A DNA stretch of 5,378 nt from contig JACCYD010000395.1 of the NCBI GenBank assembly GCA_013696695.1, positions 1 to 5,378 of the forward strand. The letters run 5' to 3'. Below, one piece after another: positions 1 through 4,623 of the stretch. The position numbers were made by a program, and so were the translations under genes. The DNA is from Deltaproteobacteria bacterium (GTDB lineage: Bacteria > Myxococcota_A > Polyangia > Haliangiales > Haliangiaceae). The notes under the pieces were generated by a model. It was not told the DNA's origin. It ran no database searches and saw only the letters and a list, made by a program, of their open reading frames with translations. The number at the start of each line of letters is the position of its first letter. Position 1 is the stretch's first letter.

Positions 1-1
1 T

Positions 2-1150
2 GGCTCGATCGACGAGGACGAGGATCGCGATGGCGACGGCATCACTACCTGTGGCGGTGACTGCTGCGACTCCACCGAGTGCAACAAGCCCGAGCTCGTC
101 AACGCCGGCGCGTTCGACGCGGCCGGCAACAACTTCGACGACGACTGCAACGGCCTCGTCGACGACGCCGAGCTGCTGTGTGACACCGGGCTGACGTCGA
201 ACACCAACGCCGCGATGGACTTCGCGCGCGCGATCGAGCTGTGTCAGACAACGACGCTCGCCGAGAAGAAGTGGGGCGTGATCAGCGCGACCCTCACGCT
301 CGCCAATGGCAGCGGCTCGCCGGCGGCGAAGTCGCACGCGATCCGTCCGAAGTTTGGAACCAACGTGCTGCCGAAGGGCGGCCTGTCGGTCGCGCTGCTG
401 TCCACCGGTGCGGCCGCCGGCAAGGGCGACACCAACCCCGCGTGGCAGGATTTCCAGGACACGCCGGAATTCGACGGCAATGGCACGGAATCCGCGTTCC
501 CTGCCGATTTCGTGGCGGCGAACGGCGGTTCTCTACCGAACGCGCCCGGCTGCGCCGAGCCCGATGGCTCGACCGCGCTCGACCCGGTGATGCTGACGCT
601 CGAGATTCGCGTTCCGTCCAACGCGAAGTCGTTCAAGCTCGACACCAACTTCTTCAGCTCGGAGTTCCCCGAGTACACGTGCTCGCCGTACAACGACTTC
701 TTCGTCGTGCTTCTCGACTCCACGTACGCGGGGATGCCGGCGAACCCGTCCGACAAGAACCTCGCGTTCTACACGCCGGCGGGCTCGACCATGAAGTATC
801 CGGTCGGCGTCAATCTCGCAGCCGGAGACACCGGCCTGTTCACCCAATGCATCAACGGTGAGACCGGCTGTGCAGGGGGGGGCGGTGGCACGATCGGCAC
901 CTGCACGGGCACCGATCAGCTGGTCGGCACCGGCCTCGATTCGGCCGATGCGAACAACTGCGACACCAACAGCAAGCAGGGCGGCGGCACGGGATGGCTC
1001 CAGACCAGCGGCAATGTCGTCGGCGGCGAGATCATCAAGCTCCGGATCGCGATCTGGGACACCAGCGATCACATCCTCGACTCGATCGCCGTCATTGACC
1101 ATTTCCAGTGGTCGGTCGACGCCACGGACCCCGGCACCGTCCTGTTCTAG
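2..1150 (+). CDS. Secreted MopE-like / choice-of-anchor-L-type domain protein, 5'-truncated
   Basis: Partial gene cut by the left edge; 382 codons are visible and the stop is TAG at 1148-1150. The ATG at 215 is not the start: the frame is open back to base 2, and the upstream residues align almost position by position with the downstream paralog (1290-2864). The visible N-terminus is an acidic, Cys-rich metal-binding-like segment (DEDRDGDG, then GDCCDSTEC, then FDDDCNG). A domain of about 310 residues follows. It carries the signature of choice-of-anchor-L-type extracellular domains, SSEFPEYTC followed by YNDFFVVLLD (about fragment residues 218-240), and a late WDTSDHILDS motif. Cysteines in the domain match those of the paralog, suggesting disulfides outside the cytoplasm. 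It ends right after PGTVLF, without the tail found on the paralog. The signal peptide and any lipobox lie outside the window. Its function is unknown; surface or exported structural or binding roles are plausible. The relationship to the paralog is certain, the family name moderately so. Confidence 0.85.
   Translation, partial: GSIDEDEDRDGDGITTCGGDCCDSTECNKPELVNAGAFDAAGNNFDDDCNGLVDDAELLCDTGLTSNTNAAMDFARAIELCQTTTLAEKKWGVISATLTLANGSGSPAAKSHAIRPKFGTNVLPKGGLSVALLSTGAAAGKGDTNPAWQDFQDTPEFDGNGTESAFPADFVAANGGSLPNAPGCAEPDGSTALDPVMLTLEIRVPSNAKSFKLDTNFFSSEFPEYTCSPYNDFFVVLLDSTYAGMPANPSDKNLAFYTPAGSTMKYPVGVNLAAGDTGLFTQCINGETGCAGGGGGTIGTCTGTDQLVGTGLDSADANNCDTNSKQGGGTGWLQTSGNVVGGEIIKLRIAIWDTSDHILDSIAVIDHFQWSVDATDPGTVLF
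875..882 (+). repeat. G8 homopolymer inside the first secreted-protein gene
   Basis: Eight consecutive G bases lie inside codons for a Gly-rich loop (A-G-G-G-G-G-T). The paralog has a non-repetitive GEPGNIS stretch at the same place. The frame on both sides still aligns with the paralog, so the sequence as given is in frame. A tract this long can slip during replication or be miscounted in sequencing. Confidence 0.9.
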
Positions 1151-1239
1151 GCGCCCGGATCTGAACGCGCGTCCAAGGTGACGTGCGGGCGTCGCTGTGC
1201 GGTGATCTCTGGTGAGCCAGCGACGGTCGTCGATTGTTC

Positions 1240-1267
1240 TTGCGAGGGCTTTGTCGGGGTGTATTTT
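1240..1267 (+). promoter_or_regulatory. Possible sigma70-type promoter for the second secreted-protein gene
   Basis: In the 139-nt gap between the two paralogs, TTGCGA (1240-1245) and TATTTT (1262-1267) are separated by 16 nt. Each matches the sigma70 consensus at four of six positions. Transcription would start near 1274, giving a leader of only about 16 nt that still includes the ribosome binding site. I see no convincing terminator after the first gene, so co-transcription of both paralogs is equally possible. This is a weak call based on motif resemblance only. Confidence 0.25.
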
Positions 1268-1276
1268 CCGCGCCTT

Positions 1277-1284
1277 GGAAGGAG
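1277..1284 (+). promoter_or_regulatory. Ribosome binding site fixing the start at 1290
   Basis: GGAAGGAG sits 5 nt upstream of the ATG at 1290. It decides against the longer reading from GTG at 1212, which would put 26 extra residues in front of an otherwise well-formed lipoprotein signal peptide. Confidence 0.85.
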
Positions 1285-1289
1285 CCTCC

Positions 1290-2864
1290 ATGCTCTCGCG
1301 TTACGTCTCGCTCGCAGTACCCATGGTCTTTGCTCTCTCGGTCGGGGCCTGCGGGCCCACCAGCGATCGCGAGTGCGTCGCCGGTGTCACCGACCTCAAC
1401 ACCGACCCGTCGAACTGCGGTAGCTGCGGCAACGTGTGCGCGGACGGTTACTCGTGCGTGGCATCGGGATGCATCCCCGGCGACTGCCAGCCCGGCACCA
1501 CCGAGGAGTGCTACACGGGGCCGGACGAGACGCTCGGCGTCGGTCCGTGCGTCGCCGGCTCGCGCACCTGCGACCCGACGGCCACGTGGTCCAAGTGCAC
1601 CGACGTCTACCCGGTCCAGGAGGACTGCGGCAACAGCGTCGATGATAACTGCAACGGCAACGTCGACGACGATGTCGACGCCGATGGCGACGGCTTCACG
1701 TCGTGCTCGGGCAACGACTGTTGCGACTCCACCGAGTGCACCAAGCCCGAGCTCGTCAACTCCGGCTCGTTCGACGCCGCGGGCAATAACTTCGACGACG
1801 ATTGCAACGGCTTCATCGACGACACGATCCTGCTGTGCGATCAGGGCATCCCGTCGAACACGACGAACGCGATGGAGTTCGCACGCGCGATCGACATCTG
1901 CCAGGTCGCCGGCGAGACCGACACCAAGTGGGGCGTGATCACCGCGACGCTCACGCTCGCCGATGGCACCGGCACCGTGGATCCAGAAGGCCACGCGGTT
2001 CGCCCGCGGTTCGGCACCGGCGCCGTGCCGCAGGGTGGCGTCAACCTCGCCATCCTGTCTACCGGCGGCGCGGCAGCGAAGACCGACGTCATGCCCGGCT
2101 ATCACGAGTGGGGTGGCTACAGCCACGTCGGCACCAACGAGTCGCCGTTCCCGGCGGACTTCCTCGCGGCCAACGGCGGCATGCTGCCGAACGCGCCGGA
2201 TTGCCCGGCGGCGAGCGGCGACACCGCGAACGATCCGACGATGCTGACGCTGCGCGTCCGCGTCCCCACCAACGCGAAGTCGTTCAAGCTGTCGACGATG
2301 TTCTACAGCGCCGAGTTTCCCGAGTGGACGTGCAGCTCGTTCAACGATTTCTTCGTCGTGCTACTCGATTCGACGTATGCGGGCGACCCTGCGAACCCTG
2401 CCGACAAGAACCTCGCGTTCTATCAGCCGGCCGGAACGATGGATAAGGTGCCGGTGGGCGTCAACCTCGGCCACGGCAACACCGGCCAGTTCACCCAGTG
2501 CGTCAACGGCGCGACCGGATGCATCGGCGAGCCCGGTAACATCTCGACCTGCACCGGCGTCGAGATGCTCGCGGGCACCGGCTTCGACGACGCGGCCTCG
2601 GGCTCGTGCGATACCAACAGCGTCGAAGGCGGCGCGACGGGGTGGCTGGTCACCAGTGGTAACGTCACGCCGGGTGAAGTGATCACGCTGCGGATCGCGG
2701 TGTGGGACACCAGCGATCACATCCTCGACTCGCTCGCGGTGGTCGATGGTTTCCAGTGGTCGACCGAAGTGGCTCAGCCGGGCACCGTGATCTTCAGCGG
2801 CAAGCAGCCCGATCGCCCGGTCGTGCAGCGAGACCTGATCCAGAACACGCTGCTCGCGAACTAA
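1290..2864 (+). CDS. Lipoprotein with Cys-rich stalk, MopE-like repeats and choice-of-anchor-L-type domain
   Basis: This 524-aa protein starts at ATG 1290, chosen for its strong ribosome binding site and because the signal peptide then begins properly (MLSRYVSLAVPMVFALSVGAC). The lipobox VGAC predicts lipid attachment at Cys21. Residues 29-103 are Cys-rich and include SNCGSCGNVC (41-50), a motif common in myxobacterial secreted proteins. Residues 111-178 hold acidic MopE-like putative metal-binding repeats: DNCNGNVDDD, DADGDG, NDCCDSTEC and FDDDCNG. Residues from about 190 to 502 form the large domain, with YSAEFPEWTC and FNDFFVVLLD (339-360) marking the choice-of-anchor-L type, and WDTSDHILDS at 472-481. 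Six cysteines in the domain (305, 348, 404, 411, 421, 440) are shared with the upstream paralog. A 22-residue tail (503-524) is unique to this copy. It is probably on the cell surface or in the periplasm. Metal binding is inferred from the motif class only; no enzymatic residues are recognised. Confidence 0.9.
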   Translation: MLSRYVSLAVPMVFALSVGACGPTSDRECVAGVTDLNTDPSNCGSCGNVCADGYSCVASGCIPGDCQPGTTEECYTGPDETLGVGPCVAGSRTCDPTATWSKCTDVYPVQEDCGNSVDDNCNGNVDDDVDADGDGFTSCSGNDCCDSTECTKPELVNSGSFDAAGNNFDDDCNGFIDDTILLCDQGIPSNTTNAMEFARAIDICQVAGETDTKWGVITATLTLADGTGTVDPEGHAVRPRFGTGAVPQGGVNLAILSTGGAAAKTDVMPGYHEWGGYSHVGTNESPFPADFLAANGGMLPNAPDCPAASGDTANDPTMLTLRVRVPTNAKSFKLSTMFYSAEFPEWTCSSFNDFFVVLLDSTYAGDPANPADKNLAFYQPAGTMDKVPVGVNLGHGNTGQFTQCVNGATGCIGEPGNISTCTGVEMLAGTGFDDAASGSCDTNSVEGGATGWLVTSGNVTPGEVITLRIAVWDTSDHILDSLAVVDGFQWSTEVAQPGTVIFSGKQPDRPVVQRDLIQNTLLAN

Positions 2865-3532
2865 ACGTCACCTTTACTAGCCCGTCGCGATAACGCCCTG
2901 CCGAGCTCCTCGGTCAGGGCGTTTTTTACATTCGCGATCAACAACGTAGGCTCCGCGATTTCCGGGCCGACCTCGACGGCGAGCGAGCTCATGATGCCCG
3001 ACTCGAAGCCGCACGGATTGATCCGCTGGAAGTACGAGAGGTCGGTCGACACGTTGAGCGCGAGCCCGTGGAACGTGACCCACTTGCGGCACGCGATGCC
3101 CATCGAGCAGAGTTTCTTGCGTGCGCCTGCGGCGTTCGTGCACCACACCCCGGTCTTGCCGGGCTCGCGATCCGCGGCGAGGCCGAACCGCGTGCAGGTC
3201 TCGATCACCGCCTGCTCGAGATTGCGCAGGTAGCGATGCAAATCGCGCTCGCCATCACCGAGCAGCACGATCGGATACGCCACGAGCTGGCCGGGGCCGT
3301 GATACGTGACGTCCCCGCCGCGCTCGATCTCGATGACCTCGACGTCGCCCGGTGCGACCACGTTGGCCGCGGCCTCGCGACGCCGCCCGAGCGTGAACAC
3401 GTGCGGGTGCTCGACGAGCAGCAGCGTGTCGCGCACCTCGCCGGTCTGCCGCTGCTCGACGAGCGCGAGCTGGCGCGCCCACGCGTCGCGATACGACGCG
3501 GTCCCGAGGTCGACAACGTCCCATCCGATCAC
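2861..3532 (-). CDS. lipB: Octanoyltransferase LipB (lipoyl synthesis)
   Basis: LipB moves the octanoyl group from octanoyl-acyl carrier protein to the lipoyl domains of 2-oxoacid dehydrogenases and glycine cleavage H protein; LipA then adds sulfur. It acts in the cytoplasm. The 223-aa length fits the family (about 200-230). The family signature RGGDVTYHGPGQLVAYPI is at residues 71-88. The catalytic Lys140 lies in RKKLCSMGI and the catalytic Cys174 in INPCG; their 34-residue spacing equals that of Lys135 and Cys169 in the E. coli enzyme. FHGLALNV (154-161) is also typical. The start is GTG at 3532 with AAGG 7 nt upstream; an in-frame TAA at 3542-3544 rules out anything longer. It lies 25 nt after the glycine-zipper gene, so it is probably the last gene of that transcript. 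Its 3' end overlaps the convergent lipoprotein stop by 4 bp and contains that gene's terminator. Confidence 0.96.
   Translation of the reverse strand: MIGWDVVDLGTASYRDAWARQLALVEQRQTGEVRDTLLLVEHPHVFTLGRRREAAANVVAPGDVEVIEIERGGDVTYHGPGQLVAYPIVLLGDGERDLHRYLRNLEQAVIETCTRFGLAADREPGKTGVWCTNAAGARKKLCSMGIACRKWVTFHGLALNVSTDLSYFQRINPCGFESGIMSSLAVEVGPEIAEPTLLIANVKNALTEELGRALSRRASKGDV
2892..2927 (+). terminator. Rho-independent terminator of the plus-strand unit
   Basis: A perfect 9-bp stem (2892-2900 with 2915-2923) encloses a further 5-bp stem (CCGAG 2901-2905 with CTCGG 2909-2913), with one bulged T at 2914 and a 3-nt loop. A run of six T (2922-2927) follows. It lies 27 nt after the stop at 2862-2864. 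No T-run follows in the opposite sense, so it works for the plus strand only. It overlaps codons 202-214 of the convergent lipB. Confidence 0.92.
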
Positions 3533-3557
3533 CCCGCTGCCTTAGCATGGGGTGTGT

Positions 3558-4109
3558 TCAGTCGCTCTTCTGCGAGACGCCCTTCTCGGAGACCTTGTCG
3601 ATGTCCTTCGCACCGTAGCGCTCGAGCGCGACCTTCGCCTTCTTGGCCCAGTCTCCGTCGTCCGCATGGACGGTCAGCAGCGCGCCACCGTTGCGCAGGA
3701 AGGTCTCGTAGCGCTTGGCTTCGTACTCGGGGATCCCGAGGCCGACCAGCGCGCCGGTCAGCGTACCGACCGCGCCACCGACACCGGCACCAGCGAGGGT
3801 CGCCATGATCGGGCCCGCTGCGATGAATGGGCCGAGGCCCGGGATGGCGAGTGCGCCGATGCCGAGCAAGAGGCCCAGGGTTCCACCGATCGCCCCGCCG
3901 GCGGCGGCACCCACGAGGGCGCCTTCCGGGGCCTTGGTGTGCTTCTCGTGCGCGACCTCGGCCGTCTCGCGACGGTCGGGGAGCAGCGCCGACATATCGG
4001 ACTCGCGGAAGCCCTCGGTGCGCAGGCCGTCGATCGCTCGTTCGATCGCAGCGCGGTCGTCGAACAGGCCGAACACTGCGATGCGCTTGTCTTGCTTTTG
4101 ATCAGTCAT
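3558..4109 (-). CDS. Glycine-zipper stress-type protein (YflT/general-stress-like)
   Basis: This 183-aa protein has a small alpha/beta N-terminal domain (IAVFGLFDDRAAIERAIDGL, about 10-29, then GFRESDMSALLP) of the type seen in general-stress proteins. A long Gly/Ala-rich glycine-zipper segment follows (about 63-125), likely two membrane-inserting hairpin helices. The soluble C-terminus has IPEYEAKRYE (126-135), GGALLTVHADD (141-151) and a Lys-rich helix. Similar proteins are annotated as stress or low-temperature-induced, without a known reaction. I chose ATG 4109, which leaves 8 nt after the BON gene's stop. GTG 4121 is possible, adds four residues and overlaps that stop as GTGA. Either way it looks translationally coupled to the BON lipoprotein upstream. 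The exact family is uncertain; the membrane or envelope stress role is inferred from composition and neighbours. Confidence 0.8.
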   Translation of the reverse strand: MTDQKQDKRIAVFGLFDDRAAIERAIDGLRTEGFRESDMSALLPDRRETAEVAHEKHTKAPEGALVGAAAGGAIGGTLGLLLGIGALAIPGLGPFIAAGPIMATLAGAGVGGAVGTLTGALVGLGIPEYEAKRYETFLRNGGALLTVHADDGDWAKKAKVALERYGAKDIDKVSEKGVSQKSD

Positions 4110-4117
4110 TTGGTTTC

Positions 4118-4483
4118 TCACTTCGTGATTTCGAGTTGGTTCACAACGTTCTTGTCGCCGACGATGCCGGCTGCGATCTGGGTCAGGCGCGTCACCTCTT
4201 CGGCGCTCGCGACGGGGCCAGCAAGCGTCACCTTGCCGTTCTCGACGACGATCTTGCTATTGTGGGCGTTGGTCGACAGCGTGCCGTCGTCCATCACCGC
4301 CTTGCGGATCTTCTGGGTGATGTCGAGGTCCGAAGGCTGATCGACGGCGTTGTCAGCGGTGGGCTTGGCGAGGGCGCGGTCCCGGTCGTTCTTCGCAGTG
4401 TTGTCTGCCTTGACCGGCTTGGCGTCGTCTTTACATGCACCCACTGCCGCGAGTGCGAGCAGGAGAAGTGTCTTCGAGAACAT
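4118..4483 (-). CDS. Small BON-domain lipoprotein
   Basis: This 121-aa protein starts at ATG 4483, chosen because AAGGAG lies 5 nt upstream and the product then opens with a clean lipoprotein signal (MFSKTLLLLALAAVGAC, Cys17 predicted as lipidated). The GTG at 4561 would add 26 Arg-rich residues ahead of it and is rejected. Residues 18-50 are a charged linker. Residues about 52-120 form one BON domain: DITQKIRKAVMDDGTLS, SKIVVENGKVTLAGPV, then a helix and KNVVNQLEI. BON domains (as in OsmY and BamE-neighbour proteins such as DolP) are thought to bind phospholipid or support envelope integrity under osmotic stress. It is probably periplasmic and membrane-tethered. It heads a tight cluster with the glycine-zipper gene and lipB. 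Domain assignment is confident; the precise role is not known. Confidence 0.9.
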   Translation of the reverse strand: MFSKTLLLLALAAVGACKDDAKPVKADNTAKNDRDRALAKPTADNAVDQPSDLDITQKIRKAVMDDGTLSTNAHNSKIVVENGKVTLAGPVASAEEVTRLTQIAAGIVGDKNVVNQLEITK

Positions 4484-4488
4484 GAGGG

Positions 4489-4494
4489 CTCCTT
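4489..4494 (-). promoter_or_regulatory. Ribosome binding site fixing the BON lipoprotein start
   Basis: On the minus strand AAGGAG is followed by CCCTC and then ATG (4483). This strong site with 5-nt spacing supports the short 121-aa form. The layout nearly copies that of the lipoprotein gene at 1290 (AAGGAG, CCTCC, ATG). Confidence 0.85.
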
Positions 4495-4535
4495 GTGCGC
4501 GTGCTCGAGTGCAGCGCTCGCGCCAACGCATGTGC

Positions 4536-4555
4536 TCAATAACTGACGACGTTAC
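4536..4555 (-). promoter_or_regulatory. AT-richer patch, possible promoter region of the BON-lipB unit
   Basis: In the 140-nt gap between the E3 gene stop and the BON start, the only AT-richer stretch reads GTAACGTCGTCAGTTATTG on the minus strand. GTTATT could serve as a -10 element about 55 nt before the ATG. I found no good -35 match at proper spacing, so the position is tentative. A promoter somewhere in this gap is likely because the functional class of the genes changes here. Confidence 0.25.
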
Positions 4556-4570
4556 GCGCACCGGGTGCGC
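4556..4570. repeat. Inverted repeat 3 of the E3-BON gap
   Basis: GCGCAC, three bases, GTGCGC: a perfect 6-bp dyad flanking the AT-richer patch. It could be an operator half-site pair or a small hairpin. The hexamer GTGCGC or its complement also occurs at 4495-4500 and 4597-4602. Confidence 0.6.
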
Positions 4571-4583
4571 GCCGAACGATCAG

Positions 4584-4598
4584 GCCGTGCGGCACGGC
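4584..4598. repeat. Inverted repeat 2 of the E3-BON gap
   Basis: GCCGTGC, one base, GCACGGC: a perfect 7-bp dyad around one central base. Such a short centre suits a protein-binding site better than an RNA hairpin, although a 5-bp stem with a 5-nt loop could form. Confidence 0.6.
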
Positions 4599-4603
4599 GC
4601 ACG

Positions 4604-4618
4604 TTGAGCGCAGCTCAA
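4604..4618 (-). repeat. Inverted repeat 1, just after the E3 gene stop
   Basis: On the minus strand TTGAGC, TGC, GCTCAA forms a perfect 6-bp stem with a 3-nt loop, starting 5 nt after the E3 stop. No T-run follows, so it is not a standard intrinsic terminator. It may protect the 3' end or contribute to termination together with the next repeat. Confidence 0.6.
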
Positions 4619-4623
4619 GACCC

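Noticed and set aside
215..1150. Complete 311-aa gene starting at ATG 215
   Set aside because: The frame is open upstream to the window edge, and the 71 codons before it are homologous to the paralog, so the Met is internal.
1212..1289. Extended N-terminus of the second lipoprotein from GTG 1212
   Set aside because: There is no ribosome binding site in front, it adds Arg-rich residues before a normal signal peptide, and ATG 1290 has a strong site.
1151..1289. Intrinsic terminator between the two paralogs
   Set aside because: Only 4-bp stems without a T-run were seen, so no call was made.
533..1291. 252-aa minus-strand reading frame
   Set aside because: It lies opposite a conserved coding frame and its product is low-complexity Arg/Ala/Glu/Val with no domain.
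1092..2126. 344-aa minus-strand reading frame
   Set aside because: It is an antisense shadow of the two secreted-protein genes, with Arg/Ala/Val/Asp-heavy composition typical of GC-rich shadows and no recognisable motif.
3068..3808. 246-aa plus-strand reading frame
   Set aside because: It is antisense to lipB and the glycine-zipper gene; lipB has full catalytic motifs on the other strand.
3552..4340. 262-aa plus-strand reading frame
   Set aside because: It is antisense to the glycine-zipper and BON genes, which have coherent domains, a lipobox and a ribosome binding site.
4484..4561. 26-residue N-terminal extension of the BON lipoprotein from GTG 4561
   Set aside because: It is Arg-rich and precedes a clean lipoprotein signal; AAGGAG at 4489-4494 fixes the start at 4483.
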